Source of the DNA: Gammaproteobacteria bacterium
GTDB lineage: Bacteria; Pseudomonadota; Gammaproteobacteria; Steroidobacterales; SZUA-146
Direction of reading: 5' to 3'
DNA length: 13,975 nt
Assembly: GCA_003228965.1 (NCBI GenBank)
Contig: QIGP01000174.1
Location: 1 to 13,975, forward strand
Positions 1-8,700 of the stretch are shown piece by piece. The position numbers and the translations under genes were made by a program. Below the pieces are notes generated by a model. The model was not told where the DNA came from, did not search any database, and saw only the letters and a list, made by a program, of their open reading frames with translations. The first letter of the stretch is position 1. Each line of letters opens with the position of its first letter.

Positions 1-419
1 TCGTTGATTTTTTCAGGATTCTGGTAGGTACCCGCAGGCATGCAGCTGAGATATTTCTCGGGTTTAATTGAAAATCTGGATTCGCCTAGTTCCAACGTGC
101 ATTTAGTGTGTTCAAGTTCGATGTTCTCGGTAAGCTCTCCATTAGAGGAAAGTATTTCTCGGGCTAAGGGTATGGTGCATTCGCCAAGAGTAGCGTCGCG
201 CAGAGTTTCGCAACTCGTGCGGGAGATTCCCATGCACGCCATCAGTTTCTTATCGGAGCAGTCGTCGTTTTCGGCGGCTGACTCTTCCATAGCGCGTTCA
301 ATCAAAGTTTCCGTTTGTTCCGCTGTGATTAGCGAACCTGAATTTTGATCGAGCTTTTCGTCGGCGTTCGCCATAGACAAGGTAAAGATCGCGATTGCGA
401 TAAGCGGCATTGATTTCAT
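1..419 (-). CDS. Secreted cysteine-rich hypothetical protein, 3' end outside window
   Basis: An uninterrupted minus-strand frame starts with ATG at 419-417 and runs off the left edge after 139 codons, so the C-terminus is missing. The first ~20 residues (MKSMPLIAIAIFTLSMANA, then DEK) form a good Sec signal peptide with an A-x-A cleavage site. The mature part is acidic and holds six cysteines (in DDC, MAC, TSC, GEC, TKC and LSC contexts), consistent with disulfides in a periplasmic or secreted protein. An AAGGTG Shine-Dalgarno site lies about 6 nt before the ATG, which supports this start. A second in-frame Met at codon 4 is possible. I recognise no family. It is transcribed away from the unexplained gap at 420-811. 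Existence is fairly secure; function is unknown. Confidence 0.7.
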   Translation of the reverse strand, partial: MKSMPLIAIAIFTLSMANADEKLDQNSGSLITAEQTETLIERAMEESAAENDDCSDKKLMACMGISRTSCETLRDATLGECTIPLAREILSSNGELTENIELEHTKCTLELGESRFSIKPEKYLSCMPAGTYQNPEKIN

Positions 420-811
420 GGTAAACACCTTACTTTGGTTACGTTTTTCGTCTGTAACCGCAGTATACCACTGAGATCGGAGTGGCCATAGTCAGCCTGG
501 ATTGCTCTCTCGGCGGCGCGAGAAAAGTGGATTCTTAACTGAGTCTCTTCTTTGGAGGTACAGCTTACCTACCCAGTGGCCAGGCCTGAGAGCCGTCGAC
601 AGGAACAGACGGATGATCGAGCCCGAGGCAATAGGCATTGGCTTCCAAGACGTGCAGGCCCTAAATTCTTCTGTAGAAATTTGAATGACCACATTACCGT
701 TATAAGCTGTTACTTGCTCTACAACGATAACTTGGTTGAAAAAGGGCTGTTTGTTCGGTAGTAAATTGGGAAACAACAATTATATTAAATTACTGAAAGG
801 TTGATCAACGT
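420..811. other. Gap with no supported gene
   Basis: About 390 bases contain several short overlapping open frames on both strands (for example minus 779-492 and plus 552-761). None shows a domain, a convincing ribosome site or a match to a family I recognise. The stretch 490-690 is GC-richer than the AT-rich cassette on its right. A short inverted repeat TCTCG/CGAGA sits at 508-512 and 519-523, and a perfect 10-bp palindrome GTTGATCAAC lies at 800-809 just behind the immunity-like gene. It may be decayed mobile DNA, but nothing in it proves that. Confidence 0.4.
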
Positions 812-1126
812 TCATTTCATTTCGAAACTTTTATGCTTATATACAATCTCGTCCAAAATACCCTGATCAATGGATTCCAGAAAATCCTTAATGTTCTTAC
901 CGCAAAACGGGCAATGTCTAATGCCTTGCTGCGCTGATATGCGGAAAGGGTTTGGCAAATCGCCGTTCACGGGAAGATTCCGGAGTTTACTTTCGTGCTG
1001 AATATCACACACTCGTGATTGAAGAAAGACGCCGTTAGTGTCTCCAACTTTTCTAATAATGAATGAAAGCCCGGCTTTTCCGGCATCGGAAACTAACCAA
1101 TCAAATTGATCGCAACAATAATTCAT
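812..1126 (-). CDS. Small CPFCG protein, probable immunity protein of the adjacent toxin tip
   Basis: A 104-residue protein with ATG at 1126-1124 and stop at 814-812. It has no signal peptide or membrane segment, so it is likely cytosolic. Near residue 72 is a C-P-F-C-G-K motif, half of a zinc-ribbon, followed by an acidic helical tail (KDFLESIDQ). Two further cysteines occur together near the N-terminus (NYCCDQ), so a complete metal site is possible but not shown. Its ATG overlaps the stop of the upstream toxin-like frame as ATGA, which implies translational coupling. Toxin upstream and small cytosolic protein immediately downstream is the usual order of polymorphic toxin/immunity pairs. The immunity role is inferred from this position, not from a recognised immunity family. 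Confidence 0.65.
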   Translation of the reverse strand: MNYCCDQFDWLVSDAGKAGLSFIIRKVGDTNGVFLQSRVCDIQHESKLRNLPVNGDLPNPFRISAQQGIRHCPFCGKNIKDFLESIDQGILDEIVYKHKSFEMK

Positions 1127-1533
1127 TGTACTAAAAACCTATTAAGATCTTCGGCCAAAGAACCTGCAAAACGTAACTCTTCATTAATAATTCCTGTTAC
1201 ATGATCAAGATCACGATAGCGCTGAACTAAACCATCCAGCTCCCATTTACTTAAGACATCAGCTGGAATGTCGAATTGATGAACCTTTCCAGACCTTTCA
1301 AGTGCCTCTACTGCCGCACGCTCCGATCCCGTAGATAGTGTTCGATTTCCAACTACACGACCTCGTATGAGAGATCCTTTGTGAAATACACTTCTGGTAA
1401 CACTACTACTGCCTGCGGTACTAAGACTTTGTAGGCCTGCCTTTGATGTATTTGCAGCATACCCCGCACCTAATGATAGGGCAATTCCTACACCACCATT
1501 AATGAGTTCCGCATGAGGAACACCTAAATGGTT
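1123..1533 (-). pseudogene. Start-less C-terminal tip of a polymorphic (Rhs-like) toxin
   Basis: An open minus-strand frame of 136 codons ends at TGA 1125-1123 and is bounded upstream by an in-frame TGA (1536-1534). It has no usable start codon before its conserved-looking core, so it is missed by ordinary gene callers. The N-terminal part (VPHAELINGGVGIALSLGAG) resembles the helical/glycine-rich linker found before the variable tip in Rhs and other polymorphic toxins. The last ~85 residues are hydrophilic and compact and include VFHKGSLIRG, NRTLSTGSERAAVEALERSG and NEELRF. The order H-x-x-G, L-S-T-G, then E-E recalls ADP-ribosyltransferase-like folds; this is only a suggestion. The tip is coupled to the next gene by ATGA. 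It is AT-rich relative to its surroundings, as expected of transferred toxin cassettes. It is either a displaced orphan tip or the remains of a frameshifted longer gene. Confidence 0.6.
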
Positions 1534-1561
1534 TCACTGCTGTCCCGTTAACTTTCACAGC

Positions 1562-1587
1562 AAAACCAACTGGTTGATGTTGGTTTT
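1562..1587. repeat. 9-bp perfect inverted repeat
   Basis: AAAACCAAC (1562-1570) and GTTGGTTTT (1579-1587) are exact reverse complements around an 8-base loop, and a T-run continues to 1588. Read on the plus strand it has terminator shape, but no plus-strand gene ends here and the stem is GC-poor. It lies just upstream of the broken end of the toxin frame, so it may mark a recombination or insertion boundary. Confidence 0.4.
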
Positions 1588-1668
1588 TCTAACGTAAGGC
1601 GGATCGCCTCGCAAGAGCGCCATCATACCACACATGGGCAATGACTGTGTGTCGATCGTTTGCGCTGT

Positions 1669-1857
1669 ATGCACAGCTCGCTGAAAGTTCACTTAAAGAG
1701 CGACAGTGTCGGTTATGTCAAAAGTCACGGAGAGCAAATTGAACAAAACCCGCAAATAGTGATGATTGATCGTAACTTTGACAAGATAGACGAAGAGCGC
1801 GATGAAGCAACGCTTAAGCGTGCAGAACGGCTCCTGGAGGATTTAGACAGTTTGTAA
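1669..1857 (+). CDS. Doubtful small ORF, acidic helical C-terminus
   Basis: 62 residues from ATG 1669; a TTG at 1660 would add three codons. The C-terminal half (DRNFDKIDEERDEATLKRAERLLEDLDSL) has the charge pattern of an amphipathic or coiled-coil helix and looks more protein-like than a random frame. There is no clear Shine-Dalgarno site. Its stop overlaps the convergent TMEM175-like gene by 15 bases. No family is recognised. It could be a real small protein, the tail of a decayed gene, or chance. Confidence 0.3.
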   Translation: MHSSLKVHLKSDSVGYVKSHGEQIEQNPQIVMIDRNFDKIDEERDEATLKRAERLLEDLDSL

Positions 1858-2592
1858 TTTTTCCACGTTACGCTTGTGCAATTGTTGGGATATGAGGTTG
1901 AAGATGAACACGCCAAAAAATACAAAACCTGACATTGACACAAGCTGAATGGGCGCTGCCAGCGCGATCGCAATTGAAACAAGAGAGAAGACCACTGCGG
2001 CTATCCAGCCGTGTTGTTGGTGGCGGGTTTCCAGTGTCTCGTATTCGTCAAGCAGCAGTAGTTTGGCGTTTTTCATTACGGCATAGTACAGAGCGCTCAT
2101 CAACAGAGACATGGCAAGAAATCCTGCGGCGTAAAACGCAAAGAAACCGCGAGCCTGTGAGTAGGAGTCAAACGACAGGCGCCACGGTAGTCGACCGTTG
2201 GTCAAAAACGAAAACATGCCTTCGAATATCATGCGTAACGGGTAAATGTAGACGAGTAATACAAATACCAGCGAGACGCTTACGATCACGGTGGCGGCGG
2301 TTTCCAGGCCGTAACGCCGGCTCCATTTGCGATGGCCAAACCAGAACATCATGAGTACAGCAAAGCTGACTGTTAGTGCGGGTAATTGCATTACTCCCGC
2401 GGTAAGTTCCTCAAAACTATTTGGAACGCCGTCTTCGGAAATCACCAGCATGGTTAGAGCAAAGGCAAATGCCGCGTCGATAAGCGTGTCGAGCCTCGTA
2501 GTGTCAGTACCACGTAGCCGAAAATTCTGCTCAACAGGCAGCCCATTGACTTGCTCTTGGGTCAGGCAAGTGTCGGGTCGATGTATGGGCAT
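1843..2592 (-). CDS. TMEM175/DUF1211-family membrane protein (putative cation channel)
   Basis: 249 residues with about six hydrophobic helices: near residues 35-52, 66-92, 98-122, 146-172, 194-212 and 217-235. The first helix carries R33-x5-D39 followed by AFAFALTMLVIS, matching the degenerate R-x-x-x-F-S-D-G...AIALTLLVL signature that opens TMEM175/DUF1211 proteins. Helix 2 ends with MFWFGHRKW, also typical of the family. Bacterial members form oligomeric potassium-permeable channels in the inner membrane; that function is assigned by family only. The ~30-residue N-terminal extension before the first helix is hydrophilic. ATG is at 2592; a weak GAGA lies upstream. It is divergent from the acetyltransferase gene across a 173-base spacer, with no operon partner. 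Confidence 0.75.
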   Translation of the reverse strand: MPIHRPDTCLTQEQVNGLPVEQNFRLRGTDTTRLDTLIDAAFAFALTMLVISEDGVPNSFEELTAGVMQLPALTVSFAVLMMFWFGHRKWSRRYGLETAATVIVSVSLVFVLLVYIYPLRMIFEGMFSFLTNGRLPWRLSFDSYSQARGFFAFYAAGFLAMSLLMSALYYAVMKNAKLLLLDEYETLETRHQQHGWIAAVVFSLVSIAIALAAPIQLVSMSGFVFFGVFIFNLISQQLHKRNVEKLQTV

Positions 2593-2765
2593 TTGGCGTT
2601 CTCGTTGATAGAAGGTGCATGTTGTTAGCAGGGAGAAGTTTACACGAGCTTTAAGGTAGGCTCGAACCTGTTAAGGTTGCTCGATCGTTATCGTCATACT
2701 TCCGAACTGTCCGTCACACAGGCAGCGCGTGGCGGCCAGCGTCATTTGGGTTGATTCGCTAGCCT

Positions 2766-3314
2766 ATGCAACTTCAATTACAACGCACCGCTCCGCTTGG
2801 AGATGAACTTACTCTTTCTGGAATATCTCTGTTGATACGAGAAGCAACAAACACCGATTTTGACGCGATTTGGGATATTTTCAAACCAATTGTTCGGCTT
2901 GGTACTACCTACGCGTTCGACGTAACGACAAGCAAAGACGAGGCGATGCAACTTTGGATGGACAGTGCGCGGAAAACCTACGTAGTCGAAATTGACGGCC
3001 AGATTCTCGGCACGTACCACATTAAAACAAATAAGTTGGGTCCCGGTTCCCACGTGTGCAATTGTGGCTACATGGTTGGCGCGCAAGCGCGAGGGAAGGG
3101 GCTGGCGACCGCGATGTGCCAGCATTCTCTAAAAGAAGCTGTTGCTCTGGGATACCGTGCCATGCAATTTAACTTCGTGGCTTCAACCAACGATGGCGCG
3201 GTTCGGCTTTGGCAGAGCCTGGGATTCGAAATTGTAGGTACTCTGCCAGGCGCGTTTAATCATCCTCAGGTTGGTTTTGTGGACGCGTATGTCATGTTCC
3301 AGAGCCTGGTTTAG
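2766..3314 (+). CDS. GNAT-family N-acetyltransferase
   Basis: 182 residues, the usual size for a single GNAT domain. The domain runs from about residue 22 (LLIREATNTDFDAIWDIF) to the end. Motif A with the acetyl-CoA pyrophosphate loop is seen as GYMVGAQARGKGLATAM (R109-G-K-G-L-A114). Motif B is STNDGAVRLWQSLGFEIVG at about 140-158, with the conserved Asn142 and the LGF turn. The substrate cannot be read from the sequence; relatives acetylate small molecules such as phosphinothricin-like amines or protein N-termini. The start is uncertain: ATG 2766 has only a weak ribosome site and adds ~20 residues before the domain, and a downstream TTG just before the domain is possible. It is a single gene, convergent with the TPR regulator. 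Confidence 0.85.
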   Translation: MQLQLQRTAPLGDELTLSGISLLIREATNTDFDAIWDIFKPIVRLGTTYAFDVTTSKDEAMQLWMDSARKTYVVEIDGQILGTYHIKTNKLGPGSHVCNCGYMVGAQARGKGLATAMCQHSLKEAVALGYRAMQFNFVASTNDGAVRLWQSLGFEIVGTLPGAFNHPQVGFVDAYVMFQSLV

Positions 3315-3467
3315 GACTTGGATAGTCCCGCTACAGGCCAGCGATTTCAACGCTTTTCGGGGGCTCCTGACTTATTAATAGTGTGGTGCTGCACTAACGG
3401 ACAGAATATCTCACACTGGTCGCTACTTGCCTGGAGTGAGTGCGTGTCTGACGTTGTGTGTTTATCT

Positions 3468-5564
3468 TTACTGATTCGTGCCAAGTTCTGTAAGGTCCGG
3501 CATCATTGCGTAACCCGGGCAGGTGGCTGTAACTTTCGACAGCGTATCCTGCGCTTTTTGTCGTTGCCCCAGTTGTAACCAGGTTTGGGCCAGCCGGCGA
3601 AGTGCTGAAGTTTCAGTGACTTTTGCACTTATTTCATCCAGTTCTTGCAACATGGCGTTGTAGACGTCGTCGCTGACCGTATCGTGATCGAGACTGCGCA
3701 GCATAGTGTAGTAGTAGGCTCGGGAGGCACGATCGGCAATCGCCGCGTTTCCTCGCAAGTGGTCGCGCTCTGCGATTCTGGAGGCCTGCACATAAGCGCC
3801 GATGGCACCCGCCGTGTTGCCCGTTTGACGATAAGAGTCGCCAAGATTGCCCCACATTTCATGTATTTCAGGTACGCCGTCGGTAATTGACTCGATGGCT
3901 TTGCGCCGCAGGTCGGCGGAGGTTGCAAAGTCACCTAAAAAGTACATGGCCTGTCCGAGAAACTCCCGGCCAATATAGGACTCAGGGGCAATTGCAACTG
4001 CGCGCTCGTACGTAGAGCGAGCCTTTTCCAAACTGCCCGAACACAAATACAGGGTGCCCAGATTGACCAGAGCGAGTTCGTTTTCTTCAAACTTGATCGA
4101 GTTTTCAGCAGCGTCGATTGCAGCTTTAATATTTCCGGCAAACCACTGCAAGTTCAGCAGCGTGTTATACGCCCGTGAGGATTCGGGGTTGGCTTCGACC
4201 GAACGTTTGGACATAGCAATGGCGCGATTCAGCTGGGCTTTTTCGCCGTTTTGGCGAAAACTCTGCAGAAGCGTCGAGGCAAGACCGACCAGTGCGACGG
4301 CGTTGTCAGGCTCTCGCTCCACGATTTGTTCAAACTTGTCGATGGCTTCGTCGTTTCTTCCGGAACGTCGCAGGAAGTAAGCGTGAGCAATGGCAACGAC
4401 GCTGTCTTCAGGCGCGAGCGCCATGGCTTCTCCACACGTGCCCGCGGCATCGTTAAGCGCGCGCTCTTCGTCGCCCATCCAGAATTCTTCAAGCAGCGCC
4501 AAACACAAACCGGCGTGGGCCTTGGCGTATTCAGGATCTTGTCGGAGTGCCGAAGAGAAGCGACTTTGTGCGCGTTTAATATTTAGCTCGGAAGCGGGCT
4601 TTTCCAAATATTGTTGGCCCTGCAGGTAGTCGTCCTGCACTGCCGCTACTGCAAAGTAGGGTGCTGGAGTTGCGGGCGGTGAGTCAGACGTAACCGCCTG
4701 CATAGCGGCGACAATGTGTTGTGCAATATTCGCGCTGCGCGCCTCGAGTTGGTTAACTGGCAAGCTCTCAGACCAGATTTGTTGTCGTCCGGAGTCTGTA
4801 GATCCGTATATTCTAACGCCCACGAGGCTGCCAACTTTTAGCACTTCGCCGTAAATCACAATATCTACACGAAGCTTTTCGGCGATTTCCTGTGGGTCAT
4901 TTGTTTGAGCCGCCGCAATAGCCGTGGGAGTGGCGACGTTGTAGTTTTCGGATAACGCCTGACGCAACGATGAAGTGATCAGGCCATCGTTGTCCATGTC
5001 GATGGGCATAACCACTACCGAGGTTGCTCCCAGTGAAAGAGCATTTGAGTTGTGTGGAGATTCGCGAACAACTTCGAGGCTGTTGCTAGCAGTCTCTGTT
5101 GGCGCCAAATACCAGCCAGTAGCCAGTAGTGCAACCGCTCCAACCGCAAGAGCGACAAACCAGGCGGTTTTGGACTTAGGGGTGTCGATTTGTGCAGCAG
5201 AGGCAGGCAGCTCTCTTGGGGCTTCGACGGGCTCCGACCGATTGGGGGTAGGGCTCACCGGTTCGTCGGCGCTCTTATATAAGGTATGCACGTCGACTTT
5301 AAGCGCCGTGGCTATGCGGTCAAGTGTCTGCGGGTCGACCGAAAGCTCGCGGAAGGCGCGGTTGACCAGGTCCTTGGGCGCGACGGTGAGCTCTTCCAGG
5401 TCAGCAATGCGCTCAGCCAGGGCGGCCTGGGTACGTAGGCCGGCCGAATTGAGTGCATGCACCAGTTTGGTGCGCGATGCCTGTACGCCACGCTTGCGGT
5501 GGCTTTGTGGTTGATTTTCCTTGACAGTCACGCCCGTTATTCCCCCAGGGTTTACCCAAACCAT
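3468..5564 (-). CDS. Membrane-anchored HTH regulator with TolB/FlgO-like segment and TPR repeats
   Basis: 698 residues from ATG 5564. A GTG at 5531-5529 (codon 12) has a much better ribosome site (GGGGGA, 9 nt away) and may be the true start. Domains in order: a basic N-terminus; an XRE-like helix-turn-helix at about 30-97 (TQAALAERI ... LDRIATALKV); a Pro-rich linker; one membrane helix at about 133-153 (WFVALAVGAVALLATGWYL); a segment at about 180-292 resembling the TolB-N/FlgO-like domain of CadC/HilA-style regulators (VVVMPIDMDNDG, ADIVIYGEV-type strand); then TPR-type helical repeats from about 330 to 680. This layout suggests a one-component transcription factor sitting in the inner membrane, with DNA binding inside and sensing or protein contacts outside. 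It is divergent from the large secreted protein, with a palindrome between them, so that gene is its likely target. The HTH call is moderate; the TPR call is secure. Confidence 0.75.
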   Translation of the reverse strand: MVWVNPGGITGVTVKENQPQSHRKRGVQASRTKLVHALNSAGLRTQAALAERIADLEELTVAPKDLVNRAFRELSVDPQTLDRIATALKVDVHTLYKSADEPVSPTPNRSEPVEAPRELPASAAQIDTPKSKTAWFVALAVGAVALLATGWYLAPTETASNSLEVVRESPHNSNALSLGATSVVVMPIDMDNDGLITSSLRQALSENYNVATPTAIAAAQTNDPQEIAEKLRVDIVIYGEVLKVGSLVGVRIYGSTDSGRQQIWSESLPVNQLEARSANIAQHIVAAMQAVTSDSPPATPAPYFAVAAVQDDYLQGQQYLEKPASELNIKRAQSRFSSALRQDPEYAKAHAGLCLALLEEFWMGDEERALNDAAGTCGEAMALAPEDSVVAIAHAYFLRRSGRNDEAIDKFEQIVEREPDNAVALVGLASTLLQSFRQNGEKAQLNRAIAMSKRSVEANPESSRAYNTLLNLQWFAGNIKAAIDAAENSIKFEENELALVNLGTLYLCSGSLEKARSTYERAVAIAPESYIGREFLGQAMYFLGDFATSADLRRKAIESITDGVPEIHEMWGNLGDSYRQTGNTAGAIGAYVQASRIAERDHLRGNAAIADRASRAYYYTMLRSLDHDTVSDDVYNAMLQELDEISAKVTETSALRRLAQTWLQLGQRQKAQDTLSKVTATCPGYAMMPDLTELGTNQ

Positions 5565-5595
5565 TGAAATTTCGAAGATCGCACGGCTAAAGTTA

Positions 5596-5613
5596 CGTTA
5601 AACCCGTTTAACG
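5596..5613. promoter_or_regulatory. 18-bp palindrome, candidate operator in divergent promoter region
   Basis: CGTTAAAC-CC-GTTTAACG: two perfect 8-bp half-sites around a 2-bp centre. It lies between the starts of the divergent HTH-TPR regulator (32 bases from its ATG) and the secreted repeat protein (90 bases from its ATG). The size and symmetry suit a dimeric helix-turn-helix protein. Which protein binds it is inference. Confidence 0.5.
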
Positions 5614-5688
5614 CTCGCTATCTGTCGATGACGAAAGTGGCCAGATTCGGGATGCTGGAGTGGCTTAAAAACCGTTTCGAACCATTCC

Positions 5689-5694
5689 AGGAGG
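5689..5694 (+). promoter_or_regulatory. Strong ribosome binding site of the repeat protein
   Basis: A perfect AGGAGG core sits 9 nt before ATG 5704. It fixes the start of the large gene and implies high translation. Confidence 0.8.
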
Positions 5695-5703
5695 AATCAA
5701 CCG

Positions 5704-8700
5704 ATGAAACTCAATAGCCCCCCCATTCTAATCATTTTGTTGCTCGGCAGCATGATGTTTTTTACTCAATCGGCCAAGGCGGCTCTAACGCTCGACGTGG
5801 CAAGCTCGATCAGCGACGTGCGGCCAGGCGAGACCGCCCGTGTCGAATTTACGGTGAGTAACACCGACGGCTCTTCACGTAACGACGTGGTGATGACTCT
5901 GGTCTTTCCGGCTGGCCTTAATGCCTATTCCGAAGCCAACTTCGATGGTGACTGTATAAGCATCAGTTGCACTGTAGGGGAGACCGTCACGTGGTCTCTG
6001 GGCTCTATTCCTTCCGGTGGTTCGACCACGGTGTTCATGGCTCCCACCGTCAACATCAGTGCCGTCAACGGTAGCGTTATTGCTTTAGACGCCACGGTCA
6101 CCGACAGTTCCCTCGACAGTGTAATGGGGTCTGCCGATATTACCGTTGACGCTGATATGAGCTTCGATGTCAGCCTGTCTGAAACGAACGATCCGGCTAC
6201 GCCAGGTTCGTCGCTCACCTATCAAATCGACTATGGCTACCGTGACGATGCAGCAAGCGTGACCAATTCGACTCTGGAGTTTACGTTGCCAGCGAACTCG
6301 ACTTTTGTGTTAGCAAGTTCGGGCGGCACACTTAACGGTTCCACCGTGTCGTGGCCCCTAGGTTTTTTAAGCCCGGGCGACAGCGGTATTGCACAAGTTG
6401 AAGTATTGCTTGATGCAGGGCTGCAGTCCGGCGACGCACTTGGTGCAGCGGCAAACTTGTTCTCGGTGAACACGCCGACAACCAATGCGGTCTCTACACA
6501 GGTCACCAGCATATCGGCAACGCCGGGCATTCAGCTGTCTATCGAAAACAACCGCGACCAGGCTCGTGGTGGTGGAACGGTGAGCTACGTACTCAGTGTG
6601 ACCAACACAGATCCGTTTACCCGTTTTGGAGTACAGATTGACGCGCTTTATCCAAACTCGCTGAATGCTTTGTCGGAAGCCACGTTCGACGGGGATTGTG
6701 GCAGTACGTCTTGCACCGAAGGTGAACGCATGACCTGGACGCTCGGTGATATACCGTCCGGCGCTACGCGCCGCGTTGAGATGCCGGTTACGGTAAACGC
6801 GTCTTCGTCAGCGGGCGAACTGATTAACTTTGATGTCACAGTCAGCGATGTCGCTGGTTTGCTAACTCGGGAAAGCGAAGTCGTACGTGTTAATAACAAC
6901 ACAGTCTACGAAGTTATTTTGAGCGAGAGTCGTGAGCCGATCGTTGCGGGCGATGAGTTGAGCTATCGTATCGATTTTTCCTACAGAGGAGACGCGGCGT
7001 CGGTAAATAACACCGAGCTCGTGGTTTCTTTACCGACCGGAGTAACGTTTTCTTCGGCATCCGACGGTGGTCAGCTAAGCGGCAGCGACGTCAGTTGGAA
7101 TCTCGGCTTTCTAAGCCCGGGACAAGGCGGTACACGACATATAAGTGTTGTATCTGACAGTGGTTTATCGAACGCGACCGTGCTGAACGCACGAGCCACG
7201 TTACGCAGTGTGACCACAGCATCTCAATTTGCAGTGTCCGAGGCGGATACTTCCGTGAGTTCAAGTTCGGGTTTGCAAGTGGAGATTGAAACCAGCCTGA
7301 GTCCGGCACGACCTGGCCACGCGATGAGTTACCAACTTGTGGTCAGTAACACCGATCCGTTTACCCGGTTTGGCGTTGACATGACACTCATCTATCCGAA
7401 CGAATTCAATGCGCTTTCAGAGGCTAGTTTCGATGGTGACTGCGGTAGCATATCGTGCACCGGTGGTGAGCGAGTAACCTGGCAGCTGGGCAACATTCCT
7501 GCAGGCCAGGCCGTTACTGTGGACATGCCGTCTGTTTTGAGCACCGCAGCCTTAAATGGGCGTCTCATCCCAATGCGAGTATTGGTCGAAGACGACCAGG
7601 GCGCGCAGTCGTTTAAAAGTGAAACGTTGCGTGTGCAAGATGATGCACGATTCGAGCTTGCGCTCGCGGATAACAGTGATCCGGTAGTGTCAGGTTCCGA
7701 GTTTGCTTATACCGTTAAATTTTCTTACCGGGAAGACACGGCGGGCGTTGCGCAGAACCAGCTATCGCTACAGTTACCATCTGGCGTTTCATTTGTTTCA
7801 GGTACTGATGGTGCCGTACACAGTAACGGTGTTGTGACCTGGAACCTGGGATTCATGAGTCCGGGCGACAGCGGTCGCCGAGACGTTAAAGTAGCTGTGG
7901 ATGGCACGGTGCCTAACACGAGCGTGCTTTCGGCGATTGCCCGAATGACCACCGTAGCCGATTCAATCCAAACCACTCGAACCGAGCGCAGCACCGTGGT
8001 AGCTGCTACCCGGGGATTGCAGGTGTCGATGGTCTCTAATCCCGATACCATTCGTAGCTCTGAACTTAGCGACTATCAAATTAGCGTTATCAATCACGAT
8101 CCGTTTACACGTTTTGGCGTGGACCTCACCGGCCTTTTCCCACTGGGTGTTGGTGCTTTGTCCGAGTTAGAGTTTGGTGGAGACTGTGGAAGTGTTTCCT
8201 GCACCAGTGGAGAGCTTGTTACCTGGTTACTGGGTGATATTCGTCCCGGTGAATCTAAAACAGTAAATTTACCTATGGTGTTAAGTCCTTCGCAAGCAGG
8301 CGGTGACCTGGTTGAGTTCAATGCACGGGTTGCCGATGATCAGGGCGTGCAGTCACGTCACTCGGCTTCGCTGCGTGTGCAAAACGACACGGTTTACGAC
8401 GTCGCCGTCGATTCGAGTGCCGATCCTGTCGCGGCGGGTTCTCAACTAGCTTATCGAGTAACGTATGGCTACCGTCAGGATGCGGGGCAGATCAACAACA
8501 GTTCACTGCGTCTTCCGATTCCTGATGGAACGACGTTTGTATCGGCTTCGGCCGGAGGTGTTGTGGTCGGCGATGCAGTTGAGTGGGCGCTGGGTAACCT
8601 GGCTCCCGGCGAAGGTGGAATAGTTGAAGCTGTGGTGTCTGTTGACGCAGGTTTGTTGAACGGTACGGTGGTCCAGACGGCCGCAAAACTGTTTAGCACC

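Noticed and set aside
40..348. Plus-strand 102-codon open frame
   Set aside because: It lies wholly antisense to the secreted cysteine-rich gene (419-1, minus), which has a signal peptide and ribosome site.
492..779. Minus-strand 95-codon frame ending RRRESNPG
   Set aside because: Such endings often come from frames crossing tRNA genes, but no tRNA T-loop or acceptor stem is present, and the frame has no domain or ribosome site.
1540..1600. Integron attC site around the inverted repeat
   Set aside because: No proper GTTRRRY / RYYYAAC pair flanks the repeat, and no cassette array or integrase is visible.
2665..2678. AACCT-GTTA-AGGTT hairpin in the TMEM175/GNAT spacer
   Set aside because: A 5-bp stem with no T-run and no clear promoter context; easily chance.
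3318..3578. Plus-strand 86-codon frame after the acetyltransferase
   Set aside because: Half of it is antisense to the 3' end of the TPR gene, and it has no ribosome site or recognisable feature.
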